A stretch of DNA of 64,000 bases from NCBI GenBank assembly GCA_934644965.1, contig CAKUDG010000001.1, positions 297,064-361,063 of the forward strand, in the 5' to 3' direction. The stretch comes from an uncultured Victivallales bacterium (lineage in GTDB: Bacteria; Verrucomicrobiota; Lentisphaeria; Victivallales; UBA1829). This document shows positions 51,032 to 60,008 of this stretch, in pieces. The position numbers and the translations under genes were made by a program. The notes below the pieces were generated by a model, which was not told the DNA's origin, did no database searches, and was given only the letters and a program-made list of their open reading frames with translations. Position 1 is the stretch's first letter; each line of letters opens with the position of its first letter.

Positions 51032-53836
51032 ATGGAAACAATGATTTTCCTTGCAAATATTTCCGATACGATTTATTTTCTGGAAAGCTTTTCCAGCATT
51101 GCAGCCGGAATCATGATAGCGGCTGTGTTCCTTTCCGGGAGTCTTCCGGAAAATTTGAACGGGAAACGTGTTCTCTGTTTTTCCATGTATTATTTGATTT
51201 CAGGATTCGTTCTCATGCTGGGGGCGTATCTGGAATTCTATCCGCAGATGTCCATGGCAGGATATCTGAGGCTGCTGTTCTTCATTCTTGCCAACGTGCT
51301 GCTGCTCATGTTCGCGATGCGGATATTGTTTGTCCGCATTCTGATTTCATCGGTGGCGATTATGTTTGCAATGCTTCTGACATGCGGGGTGATGACTCTG
51401 ACCGGTTCATCCACAATCGCCTATCCCTTTTTCTTTCTTGCGCTTCCCGCCCATCTCCTTGCCGCGGGATCCTTTCTGAAGCTTTACTATGAAGAACATC
51501 TGGAGGAAAACCGCAGGAAATTTCTTTTTCTTCTGTGCCTTCAGATACTTTCACTGCTGTTTCTGAGCCTTCAGATTTGCCCGACGCTTTTCCCGGCAGG
51601 AAGAGGAGACTTCTGGAAAGTGACGATGCCGGACTGTGTGAAATCAGTTTTGTACCTGGTCAATCTGGGTGTGACATACGTTTTTGCCTCCTGCCTGATG
51701 ACAGAGAAAGAAAAGCCGCATCCGTTCAAGTCAGCGCTTTCCTTTATTGCAGCGAATCTGCTTTTTGCGCTGTTTGTCTTGTTCCTGCCCTCGCTCTTTT
51801 ATTATTACGCGAAAAAACATGTCTGCGAACGGGAACAGAGGAATACGGAAACCCTCATGCTTCGCCTGGACGGCAGAATGAAAAGGATCAGTGAACTGGC
51901 CGAAAGCATGGCATCCATGGATGTGATACAGAAATTTGCGGAAAGCAATGGTCAGGAACTCATTGCGCAGACGCATGAACTTCTTGGAAGGCATGCCTTC
52001 ATGGACAGTCGCGCAATTTTCTATGTTCTAAACAGCGATGGGAAATGCATAGGCTCAAGCAACAGTCTTCTTCTGAACTCGAATTTCAGACAGCGGTCCT
52101 ATTTCAGCGGAGCCATGGGGGGAGGAAACGCATGTATGATCGACAGAGGGATTCTGACTAATCAAGCAGGATTCTATGCAGCCGGCCGGATTGAATCTGA
52201 AACGGGTGTTCCCATCGGGGTTCTGTGTGTGAAAACCGATACGCTTTCCATGCCGGAACTTTCGGGTCTGTTTTACTTTTTCGTTTCACCAGAGAACCGG
52301 ATCCGTGCCAGTTCCCTGTTTTCCATTTACGGGAAAGACGCCTCGCTTCTTTCTGAAAACGACCCCATTTACAAGGCAATGGATCCGATGGTTTCCAAGA
52401 CCTCGCACATCAACCGGAGCGATACTGAAATCCGCGAGGTTCTTGTATTCACGCAGGCGCGTTTCAACAACGCTTTGCGCGGTTGGAGCATCATTATTGC
52501 CTCCTTCTCCTCCTATCCTTCGACCATGTACATTTTCGGGATACGGATCATGTTCTTCCTCGGGCTTCTGATGTTTTCCCTGTGGCTCTGCATCAAACTC
52601 ATTTTGAAAAAGCGTGAAAACGACATCGGGCTCATGGAGTGGAAGGACGCCTTTTTCGCCGATAATCCGCTTCCGATGTTCCTTCTGGATGATTCCTTCA
52701 AACTGATTGACGCGAATGAAGCCATGGGCCGTTTTTTCGGTTATGACCGCAAGGATTTTCTTCTGCTTTCGACACAGCATCTTTTTCCCTCCAAAGACGA
52801 ATTTGCGAAATTTCATTCCGCGGCGGCATCGCTTCTTCTGGAGAAAAATTTCTGCAATCTCAAACTGCTTTTCCGGAAACGGAATCTGAAGTCGGTCACC
52901 TGCCGGGCCTCCGCGACTTTGTTTCAGACCAGGATCCGGAAAAACAACTCGCTCGTAAAGTCCGATGTCTCCCTCTGGACCCTTTTCGATGAAACTCAGA
53001 CCACCAGGCAGATGAATCTTCTGAAACTCAGCGACGGTCTTTACCGCAGTCTCTCCAAATCCACCCCCGAACACATGTTCCTGCTTGACCGGAACGGACG
53101 TTTTCTTGCCAGTAACGATCCTCGGATCTCCAGCAGGATCGGAAAACAGGAATCATCGGTCCCCCCCCCCATGCTTTCAGATTATTATTCCAATGAGACG
53201 GTCACTTTCTACAAGACCATGCTGGAGAACGTGTTTGCAATGCGCAGTCCCCTCACCTTCCAGCATTCCGTCAAAATTTATGACAGCGAAAACTTTTATC
53301 TGGACACGCTCTATCCCATCATCCGGAACGGATCCGTCACGGAAGTCGGCGGCATTTCCCGCGACATCACGACTGCCAGACGCACCGAAAATTCCCTCCG
53401 AAAACTCGAACTCAGATTCATTGACATCGGCCGATATTCCAATGACATTTTCTGGGAAACCGATGTCTCGGGACGCCTCATTTTCTGCAGTGAGAACATT
53501 TTCCCGAAACTTGGCCGTTCTGTACGGGATCTGATTGGCGCCGACCCCATGATTCTTCTTTCGGAGGAATTTCATTCCGTCTTTTACAAACGTCTTGCCG
53601 CCTCCATCCGGGAAAAGACCCCGTTCACCATGTCTCCCTGCTCCATGATGACTGCTTCCGGCAATTCCATCCCGATTCTCATGACCTGCGTGCCGGTTTT
53701 TGACGATTTCGGGAAATGCTCCGGCATCCGCGGCATCTGCACGGATCTGACTTTTTTCCATGGCGGGGAGATTTCTGCCAGCTCTTCCGTCCCCGCAGAG
53801 AATTTGAGGTTCCAGGGAGGTGACGGCGGATCATGA
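51032..53836 (+). CDS. Membrane sensor with Cache-like and three PAS domains, no output domain
   Basis: 934 residues. About eight transmembrane helices (residues ~15-258) are followed by an extracytoplasmic Cache-like sensor (~260-490, with ISELAESMASMDVIQKFAE and RSYFSGAMGG). Another helix (~503-525) precedes three PAS-like domains: ~535-650 (PMFLLDDSFKLIDANEAMGRFFGY), ~680-790 (EHMFLLDRNGRFLASN) and ~800-915 (DIFWETDVSGRLIFCSENI, ending in a PAC-like GIRGICTDLT). No histidine kinase, GGDEF, EAL, methyl-acceptor or phosphatase motif follows. The stop codon overlaps the MFS start (ATGA), so it does not look like an obvious frameshift, but loss of an output domain is possible. It may signal by direct contact, perhaps with the MoxR or MFS partner. 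Confidence 0.85.
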   Translation: METMIFLANISDTIYFLESFSSIAAGIMIAAVFLSGSLPENLNGKRVLCFSMYYLISGFVLMLGAYLEFYPQMSMAGYLRLLFFILANVLLLMFAMRILFVRILISSVAIMFAMLLTCGVMTLTGSSTIAYPFFFLALPAHLLAAGSFLKLYYEEHLEENRRKFLFLLCLQILSLLFLSLQICPTLFPAGRGDFWKVTMPDCVKSVLYLVNLGVTYVFASCLMTEKEKPHPFKSALSFIAANLLFALFVLFLPSLFYYYAKKHVCEREQRNTETLMLRLDGRMKRISELAESMASMDVIQKFAESNGQELIAQTHELLGRHAFMDSRAIFYVLNSDGKCIGSSNSLLLNSNFRQRSYFSGAMGGGNACMIDRGILTNQAGFYAAGRIESETGVPIGVLCVKTDTLSMPELSGLFYFFVSPENRIRASSLFSIYGKDASLLSENDPIYKAMDPMVSKTSHINRSDTEIREVLVFTQARFNNALRGWSIIIASFSSYPSTMYIFGIRIMFFLGLLMFSLWLCIKLILKKRENDIGLMEWKDAFFADNPLPMFLLDDSFKLIDANEAMGRFFGYDRKDFLLLSTQHLFPSKDEFAKFHSAAASLLLEKNFCNLKLLFRKRNLKSVTCRASATLFQTRIRKNNSLVKSDVSLWTLFDETQTTRQMNLLKLSDGLYRSLSKSTPEHMFLLDRNGRFLASNDPRISSRIGKQESSVPPPMLSDYYSNETVTFYKTMLENVFAMRSPLTFQHSVKIYDSENFYLDTLYPIIRNGSVTEVGGISRDITTARRTENSLRKLELRFIDIGRYSNDIFWETDVSGRLIFCSENIFPKLGRSVRDLIGADPMILLSEEFHSVFYKRLAASIREKTPFTMSPCSMMTASGNSIPILMTCVPVFDDFGKCSGIRGICTDLTFFHGGEISASSSVPAENLRFQGGDGGS

Positions 53837-55134
53837 AATCCTCCGTTTCCGCAACCCGTCCGGGGCCTTCCGCCTACTGGAAAAGGAATCTGGCATTCAT
53901 CTGGGTTTCCCAGTTCGTTGCCATGATGGGTTTTTCCTACGGTCTGCCGTTTGTCGCATACTTCATGCAAACGGATCTGCATGTATCGCAGGCGGATCTT
54001 CCTTTTTGGCTGGCTGTATTCGGGGCGGCATCGCCGCTGACCATGACGGTGTTTGCCCCGGTATGGGGAGCTCTCGCGGACAGGTACGGCAGACGCATCA
54101 TGCTCCTGAGGGCATATTTCGGGGGCTTGATCGTGCTCTCTCTTATGGGGGTGGCCCAATCCGCAGTCTTTCTGGTTTTCCTGCGTCTGATCCAGGGGGC
54201 GCTGAGCGGTTCGGTTTCGGCTTCGCAGACTCTGGTGGCGACTCATACTCCGAGCAGACACAGCGGATTTGCTCTCGGTGCTTTGAACAGTGCGGTCTTT
54301 TCAGGATCTCTTGCCGGTGCTTTCCTCGGAGGATGGACGGCGGAACATTATGGTTACAGGACTGCTTTCATCCTTTCCGGGGGACTGATGCTGATTTCTC
54401 TGACCCTGATATTTTTCGGAGTCAGGGAAAAATTTGTCCCCCCGAAAAAGCTGGAAGGGGAGACGCTTTTCGCTTCGCTCAAAGTGGAACCGACGCAACT
54501 GAAAATTGTGCTTCCGATTCTTCTGCTGATGGCCGGGGTGATGTTTGTCCGCCAGTTTGACTCCTCCTACATTGCCGTTTTGGTTCAAACCATTCACGGG
54601 TCTCTGGAGGGGGCCTCCATTCTTTCCGGAATTCTTTTTGCGGCCAGTGGGATTGCGGGAGTGGTTTCGGGATTTGTCATGGGCTGGCTGGCGGATCGTT
54701 TCTCTCCGGGAATGATTGCTATTTCTTCGGCTTTCGCCACGGCTCTCCTGATCCTTCCGCACGCATTTGTGACTACGGTCAACTGGCTCTTTCTGATGCG
54801 TTTCATGATGGTTTTCATGGGTGGCGGGCTTGAGCCTGTCCTGCAGATCTGGCTTTGCAAGAAAACCCCTCCGGAAAGCAGGGGACTGGTTTTCGGATGG
54901 GCGGCGTCCATCCGTTCCATGGGGTGGATGTTTGCTCCGTTGTGCGGGGGACTGGTCTTTGAGTATGCAGGAGTATTCAGTCTCTTTGTGGTGGAATCTT
55001 TCCTCTATTGCATCCTGATTATCTGTATCTGGTTTGCAAAACGGCTTCTTGAGCGTCTGGATATTGAGGAGGAAAAGGAAAAAGAGACTGAGGATATGAT
55101 TTCCAAAATCGACAATATCACGATCATCAAATAA
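53833..55134 (+). CDS. MFS efflux transporter
   Basis: 433 residues with twelve predicted helices. The loop 2-3 motif A is GALADRYGRRIML, and the corresponding loop 8-9 is MGWLADRFSPGM. LIQGALSGSVSASQTLV is typical of drug:H+ antiporters of the MdtG/Bcr kind. The substrate is unknown. Its start overlaps the PAS sensor stop by 4 bp, giving a coupled MoxR-sensor-transporter operon. The C-terminal tail is charged. The gene is followed after 64 bp by two hairpin repeat elements. Confidence 0.9.
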   Translation: MKSSVSATRPGPSAYWKRNLAFIWVSQFVAMMGFSYGLPFVAYFMQTDLHVSQADLPFWLAVFGAASPLTMTVFAPVWGALADRYGRRIMLLRAYFGGLIVLSLMGVAQSAVFLVFLRLIQGALSGSVSASQTLVATHTPSRHSGFALGALNSAVFSGSLAGAFLGGWTAEHYGYRTAFILSGGLMLISLTLIFFGVREKFVPPKKLEGETLFASLKVEPTQLKIVLPILLLMAGVMFVRQFDSSYIAVLVQTIHGSLEGASILSGILFAASGIAGVVSGFVMGWLADRFSPGMIAISSAFATALLILPHAFVTTVNWLFLMRFMMVFMGGGLEPVLQIWLCKKTPPESRGLVFGWAASIRSMGWMFAPLCGGLVFEYAGVFSLFVVESFLYCILIICIWFAKRLLERLDIEEEKEKETEDMISKIDNITIIK

Positions 55135-55197
55135 TCCCCTGCCGCATACGGCGCGATACCATCGACTCTTCTTTCCATGAACTATGGGAAAAGTAAA

Positions 55198-55279
55198 ATA
55201 CGCCAGGCAACGCCTGACGGGTGCAGGGGATGGATGCAACGAGTGCCGGGGAGGATGAGGGCGGGCCGCCCGCATACTT
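55198..55279 (+). repeat. Three-hairpin element, copy A (imperfect)
   Basis: Starts ATACGCCAGGC 64 bp after the MFS stop. Hairpin 1 (CAGGC-AAC-GCCTG) is intact, hairpin 2 is disrupted, and hairpin 3 (GGGC-GGGCC-GCCC in an ATG/CAT frame) is partly kept. An A/T-rich spacer of ~20 bp follows. Confidence 0.75.
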
Positions 55280-55300
55280 AAAAAAAATAAAATAAATAAA

Positions 55301-55375
55301 ATACGGCAGGCGCAGCCTGACGGGTGCAGGAGATGCAATCCTGCCGAGGAGTATGAGGGCGAGGAGCCCTCATGC
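55301..55375 (+). repeat. Three-hairpin element, copy B
   Basis: 75 bp starting ATACGGCAGGC. Hairpin 1: CAGGC-GCA-GCCTG. Hairpin 2: GCAGGA (55326-55331) with TCCTGC (55339-55344). Hairpin 3: ATGAGGGC-GAGGA-GCCCTCAT, followed by TTTTTT, so the end can act as a terminator for the MFS operon. Confidence 0.85.
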
Positions 55376-55395
55376 TTTTTTATTTTTTTAAGATT

Positions 55396-55505
55396 TCGTG
55401 CTCCGCACGACCAGCGTCTCGCCGCTGGACCGCGACAAGGTCACGGACCTTGACCTCGAGAAAAATGCTCCGCGCATTTTTCCGTATTTTTTATTGCTTC
55501 GCAAT
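55396..55505. repeat. Run of five consecutive short hairpins
   Basis: TCGTGC-TCC-GCACGA (55396-55410), CCAGCG-TCTCGC-CGCTGG (55411-55428), CAAGGTC-ACG-GACCTTG (55436-55452), GAAAAATGC-TCCGC-GCATTTTTC (55460-55482) and ATTGC-TTC-GCAAT (55493-55505). All stems are perfect, loops are 3-6 nt, and spacing is minimal. Confidence 0.85.
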
Positions 55506-55533
55506 TTATTTCTTTTGTTGCACGGACTTTTCT

Positions 55534-56313
55534 TTACTTGCGGATTGGCAGCCAGGCCAGGATTTCCTGAATATAGCGGTCCCAGAATCCCCATTCATGA
55601 GTCCCCGGTCCTTCCCGGTAGACAAATGGAATGCCCAGCTTTTCCAGATGGGCTTTATATAAGAGATTTTCCTGATACAGAAAGTCCTCCGTTCCGCAGG
55701 CAAGGAAAATCTCCGGAAGCCGGGTTCCGTTCGCAAGAGCCTCTTCGGCTTTGAAGTAAAGATCATTTGAGGATCCCGGGATCCGGGAAAGATCGCCGAA
55801 AATATTTTCAAACTCTGGAAGCCGCTCCTTCATCACGGAAGCCAGATGCGCGGGCCGGATGGCACTCGACATCCCGGCAACAGCAGCAAACTTCTCCGGA
55901 CAGTTCAGCCCCAGTTTCAACGCACCGAAACCTCCCATGGAAAGGCCTGCGGCAAAAGTGTCCTCCCGTTTTCTTGAGAATTTGAAGAAACTGCCCACAA
56001 TCTCCGGGAGCTCGCTGCTGATGAAATCCCAATAGCGAAGTCCGCAGACCATGTTGTTGTAATAGCTCCGGTGCGCATTGGGCATCACGACGGCAATCCC
56101 GTATTGAGCGGCATAACGTTCAATGCTGGTCCGCCGGAGCCAGATGCTGTGATCGTCGGACATTCCATGCAGGAGATAGAGAACCGGACACCCGTCTGCA
56201 CTGCCGACCCCTTTCAGACCGATCTGCCCGCGCGTGGGCTGAGGAAGAACCACGTACATGGAAGAACACATCCCCAGTGATTCCGCAAAAAAATTGCATT
56301 CAAAAAAAGCCAT
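55534..56313 (-). CDS. Alpha/beta-hydrolase esterase (esterase D/tributyrin esterase type)
   Basis: 259 residues; AAGGAGAG upstream supports the start. The catalytic triad is readable: Ser125 in GLSMGGFG, Asp210 in CGTEDF, His239 in PGTHEWGFW. The oxyanion region is YLLHGMSDDHSIWLRR. The family includes S-formylglutathione hydrolases and short-chain acyl or feruloyl esterases. No signal peptide, so it is cytoplasmic. It lies 218 bp downstream of the GH20 gene on the same strand, which suggests deacylation of imported sugars. Confidence 0.92.
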   Translation of the reverse strand: MAFFECNFFAESLGMCSSMYVVLPQPTRGQIGLKGVGSADGCPVLYLLHGMSDDHSIWLRRTSIERYAAQYGIAVVMPNAHRSYYNNMVCGLRYWDFISSELPEIVGSFFKFSRKREDTFAAGLSMGGFGALKLGLNCPEKFAAVAGMSSAIRPAHLASVMKERLPEFENIFGDLSRIPGSSNDLYFKAEEALANGTRLPEIFLACGTEDFLYQENLLYKAHLEKLGIPFVYREGPGTHEWGFWDRYIQEILAWLPIRK

Positions 56314-56531
56314 GGAAAACTCTCCTTTTTTTCAGGGGAAATTTGACCCGGAAAGAGGGATCCGGGACAGAAAGGAATCCGGAGAGGGGGGACAGCAGCG
56401 GATTATCGACAGTTATCTGTTTCGCACATTCAACTGCATCCGCCCTGTCTTCCCCCTTCACTGTTCAGAAGTTTTTTCCGGTTCCATTCTGCCGATCCAT
56501 CTTCTCCGGGAGGGGGAAACGATCTCCGTAC

Positions 56532-58412
56532 TCAGCGGATCGTAGTCGCATGGGAAATGCCCATGTAACCCCAGACATGCACTTTGCCCCTGACTTTCAG
56601 GAGTTCATCGAATTCCGGGACGGAATCGATTTTCCCGTCAATGAAGTCTCCGAGACGGCATTCAAGCTCCTTGAGACGGGCCAGCTGGCCTGCAAAACGG
56701 ATCTGCATGGTCTCGAGTCCAAAGACCTTGTTGTGCCGCAGCCACATGGCGCGGAAACTGGCGGTGAAGGCCTTGAACTTCCTTTCATAATCCGCGATCA
56801 GGGGGAGGACTTCCTTCAAAGCCTTCCGGTTGTTTTTCTTGAGATAGGCGGAGAGGACGGCGTCTGTAAGCTGGTACTTGGCGAGAACCGCTTCCGCCAG
56901 GAGTCTGGCATGCTTCAGATCCCCGGCGGATCCTTTTTTCGGCGCAGCGGAAAGGACTTTGACCGCATTCTTCAGGATCTTGACGGCATCCTTGAAATAC
57001 GGATCCTTCTCGTCTTTTGCACGGAACCAGGCGCCGCCGAGATGCATCATCATGAGGGGATCATCCCACAAGGCGGCGGCGGGACCGGTCTTTTCAATTT
57101 CAGAGGCGGCGAGGACATCGTCATAGCTGGCACCGTCGAGGAGGGCGTTGAACTTTGCGTTCAGGGTCTTGTTGCAGACTTTGCCCGTAAAGGAAAGTTC
57201 GGAGGCGAAAGCCAGTCCGCCGAAGGCGCTGTCGAAGTCGCAGAATCCGCCGTCATCGCCCCACATGGTGAAGAAGACTTCCTTCACCTTGGCTTCCCGG
57301 CAGGCTTCAATGCAGGGGATGACGGTCTTTTCTGTGATCTGGCGGTTGTACCAGAACATGTTCCAGGTCCAGACGCCGGATCCCATCAGAGGCTCGTGCC
57401 CGAGCTTCCGGTGACGGTCGATCCAGTCCAGATAGAAGGCCTTGTCTTCATGATAGTAATCCCAGTAGACGAGTTCGGCGGCTTTCGGAATCTTTTTCAC
57501 AACGTCGGAAGGAATGACGCTGTTTTTGTCATAATAGTCGTTGTTTTTGCTGCCCATGCGGAAGTACATGTCGGACCAGATCATCGGGGTCATGCCGTGC
57601 TTTTTGCAGAGTTCCACGACTTTCCCGAGATGACGGTTGAAAATGTCGAAATGCCGTTCATCGCCGTGGAGATCGTAGAAACGACCTCTTCCGATGTCGT
57701 GAGTCTCGTCCATGCCCACGTGGATGCGTCTGGACTTCACGGAATTCTTCCATGTGAGGAGCATTTTTTCGATGAGATCATAGGTCTTCTGTTCATCGAC
57801 AAGCAGCACGCGCGAGGTATCGGTCACTTCATGGAAAGCGCCCCATCTGAGAATCTGTTCCAGATGTCCGAGCGTCTGGATGCAGGGGATCATTTCGATC
57901 CCGAGAGTTGCGCAGTATTCATCCATTTCCCGGATTTCGTCCCCTGTGAGCGCGCCTCTCATGAAACCGAAGAACGGTTCGCCGCCGACCTCATAGGTGT
58001 CTTCCGTGTACAGCATGACCATATTGTAGCCGAAGAGTGCAAGACGGGCAAAATATTTCTTCATCTGTTCTACAGTCATGACGGCATTGCGGGAGCAGTC
58101 CAGCATGATCCCGAACATGTCGAAGGGGCAGTATTCCTCTTTTTCCGGCACTACTCCGGAAAGGAGCGACCCCACCATCCGGAGTGCCATGTTCGGTTTC
58201 CCGTATTCAATGACATAGTCCTTCCCGTCTTTGCGGACGGAGCATTTCTCCGGCTCCCTGCCCTGTTTGAAAATCAGTCTGGCGGCTCCTTTCGTTCCTT
58301 TCAGAAGGGGATAGGTTCTGGAGAGTTCCTTCAGCGCTCCGGCGATGGGGGCCGGGGTGGTTTCCGGATCCCATGTGAAGGACTGTTTCGTCTCGGTTTT
58401 CCTGCTTGTCAT
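56532..58412 (-). CDS. GH20 beta-N-acetylhexosaminidase (GcnA-like)
   Basis: 626 residues. The catalytic Asp-Glu pair lies in IHVGMDETHDIGRGR (Asp235-Glu236). An N-terminal GH20b-like domain (~1-95) precedes the barrel, which starts PFDMFGIMLDCSRNAVMT and contains IPCIQTLGHLEQILRW and a Trp-rich pocket (GSGVWTWNMFWYN). A C-terminal helical domain of ~200 residues follows. Size and layout resemble streptococcal GcnA. It should release terminal GlcNAc/GalNAc or glucosamine from oligosaccharides by substrate-assisted catalysis. No signal peptide is seen, implying cytoplasmic action. The ribosome site is weak. Confidence 0.92.
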   Translation of the reverse strand: MTSRKTETKQSFTWDPETTPAPIAGALKELSRTYPLLKGTKGAARLIFKQGREPEKCSVRKDGKDYVIEYGKPNMALRMVGSLLSGVVPEKEEYCPFDMFGIMLDCSRNAVMTVEQMKKYFARLALFGYNMVMLYTEDTYEVGGEPFFGFMRGALTGDEIREMDEYCATLGIEMIPCIQTLGHLEQILRWGAFHEVTDTSRVLLVDEQKTYDLIEKMLLTWKNSVKSRRIHVGMDETHDIGRGRFYDLHGDERHFDIFNRHLGKVVELCKKHGMTPMIWSDMYFRMGSKNNDYYDKNSVIPSDVVKKIPKAAELVYWDYYHEDKAFYLDWIDRHRKLGHEPLMGSGVWTWNMFWYNRQITEKTVIPCIEACREAKVKEVFFTMWGDDGGFCDFDSAFGGLAFASELSFTGKVCNKTLNAKFNALLDGASYDDVLAASEIEKTGPAAALWDDPLMMMHLGGAWFRAKDEKDPYFKDAVKILKNAVKVLSAAPKKGSAGDLKHARLLAEAVLAKYQLTDAVLSAYLKKNNRKALKEVLPLIADYERKFKAFTASFRAMWLRHNKVFGLETMQIRFAGQLARLKELECRLGDFIDGKIDSVPEFDELLKVRGKVHVWGYMGISHATTIR

Positions 58413-58574
58413 TTTGCGTCAAATTCCTGTCTGTTTTGTTTATCTTTCAGCTTTTCCAATCGGACTCGTCCGGAATCCTGAACGGATGGGAATAAAGATA
58501 CAGCTTTTTTGCCACAAGTCCATGAAAATATCCTCACGGAAAAGGGATTTTTCCGTTTTTTTCTGCTTTTGACT

Positions 58575-58602
58575 TTGCCTGTCGCGGAAAAGACGGTATC
58601 TT
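58575..58602 (+). promoter_or_regulatory. Promoter candidate for the Sel1-repeat gene
   Basis: TTGCCT (58575-58580), 16 bp, TATCTT (58597-58602). Start near 58609, about 20 nt before the ATG at 58630. Confidence 0.4.
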
Positions 58603-58629
58603 TCCACCAGCGAAAGGATTTCAGGCAAG

Positions 58630-59844
58630 ATGAAGAAAAAAAGCATTCACGGATTTCTGCCCGTCCTTCTCTTCTGTTTCACATCTTTCTCCGTCCTTCT
58701 CCCCGCGGAGGAGAGAAAGGCCGAGAATGATGAACCGGAACAGGAGAAATCGGAAAAACAGAAGCCAAGCGAAAATACGAAGAAAACGGAAGAAACGCCC
58801 AAGACGGACAGTGCGGCGGAAACAACGGCGGAAACAACGCATGACTGGAATGCCGAAGGCGTCGCCTGCTTCCAGGGAACGGAAGAAACTCCTCCTGATT
58901 TCCGGAAGGCCTTTGAACTTTTCAAAAAAGGCGCGGAAGCCGGAGACCCCGCAGCCATGCTCAATTTGGGTATTCTCTATGCCTCGGGACAGGGAACGGA
59001 GAAAAATACGGAAAAGGCTCTGGAATACATCCGCATGGCAGCGGAAAAAGGAGATACAATGGCCATGCTCAACCTGGCCTCGGCCTATCTTGGAGGGGGA
59101 AATGTCATGCCTCCGGACGGGGAAAAAGCGCTGCAATGGCTCGAACGCGCGGCGGAAGAGGATGAAATTCAGGCATGGCATCTCCTTGGAATGGTTTTTC
59201 TCAAGGGCATTGCGCAGGTCGGGAAAAATCCGGAAAAGGCCGCCGGATATTTCCGCCGCGGCGCAGAAAAGGGCGATCTGAAATGTATGGACAAGCTCGG
59301 ATTCCTCTATTACATGGGCCGCGGCGTCGAGAAAAATCCCGAAAAAGCTCTCCAGTGCTTTCTCCGCGCGGGATTCCGGGGGTATGCGCCCGCTCAGAAC
59401 AAGGTCGGCTTCCTCCTCTATCACGGAATCGGAACAAAAAAAGATCTGGAAGGCGCATTCCAATGGTATCAGAAGGCCGCGGATCAGGGACTCGCCACTG
59501 CTGAATACAATCTGGCCGATCTTTACTACTGTGGAGAAGGAACTCCGCAGAATTATGCCAAGGCCCTGGAATACGGAAGAAAAGCCGCGGGGAAACAGTA
59601 TCCGAAGGCCTATGCCTTTCTCTCCATGCTCAGCCGTTTCGGACACGGAGTCGAAAAAGATCCTGTCCGTGCGGGATTCTACTGGAATCTTTATCTGGAG
59701 GCGCTGGAAAAGGAAAAGAAGGAAGAGCCGGACTTTTCCCGTGAGCTCAGGAATGAAGAAAACAACAGCCCCGGGAAAAAGAAAGAGGATATGTCTGAGG
59801 AAACCAGAACCTCCGCCCCCGGATCCGATGACAGGGAACAATGA
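58630..59844 (+). CDS. Secreted Sel1-like repeat protein
   Basis: 404 residues. A signal peptide (about 1-26, ending LLPAEE) precedes a Glu/Lys/Thr-rich low-complexity segment. About seven Sel1 repeats of ~36 residues follow (for example AFELFKKGAEAGDPAAMLNLG, ALEYIRMAAEKGDTMAMLNLA, AFQWYQKAADQGLATAEYNLA). The last ~60 residues are charged and disordered. Sel1 solenoids are protein-binding scaffolds. Partners are unknown and no operon neighbour exists; it converges with the secreted protein at 60009-60737. Confidence 0.9.
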   Translation: MKKKSIHGFLPVLLFCFTSFSVLLPAEERKAENDEPEQEKSEKQKPSENTKKTEETPKTDSAAETTAETTHDWNAEGVACFQGTEETPPDFRKAFELFKKGAEAGDPAAMLNLGILYASGQGTEKNTEKALEYIRMAAEKGDTMAMLNLASAYLGGGNVMPPDGEKALQWLERAAEEDEIQAWHLLGMVFLKGIAQVGKNPEKAAGYFRRGAEKGDLKCMDKLGFLYYMGRGVEKNPEKALQCFLRAGFRGYAPAQNKVGFLLYHGIGTKKDLEGAFQWYQKAADQGLATAEYNLADLYYCGEGTPQNYAKALEYGRKAAGKQYPKAYAFLSMLSRFGHGVEKDPVRAGFYWNLYLEALEKEKKEEPDFSRELRNEENNSPGKKKEDMSEETRTSAPGSDDREQ

Positions 59845-60008
59845 AAAGAAAAACAAGCCCTCCCCCTTTTCTCAGAGGAAGGACAGCTCTGGGAAACGGA
59901 GGAGACACGCACTTACTCAGGCCTCTCTCTCTTCCCCTCCCCCTCCCTCGGGAATACAGGACAAGATGAGGGATCTCCGAATCGCAAAAGGCGGAAAAGA
60001 ATCAGACT

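Larger units (their letters stand above)
55135..55533. other. Hairpin-rich region between convergent genes
   Basis: 400 bp without coding evidence, almost entirely made of repeat and hairpin elements: copy A, A/T spacer, copy B, then five short hairpins. Open frames through it are translations of the repeats. Confidence 0.7.

Noticed and set aside
54301..55338. Long minus-strand open frame opposite the MFS gene
   Set aside because: It is antisense to a clear twelve-helix transporter and rich in His/Arg/Pro, as expected of a shadow frame.
55198..55505. CRISPR array or Rho-independent terminator cluster only
   Set aside because: There is no regular repeat-spacer alternation and no cas gene. 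Some hairpins end in T-runs and may terminate transcription, but the number and conserved order of hairpins go beyond a simple terminator.
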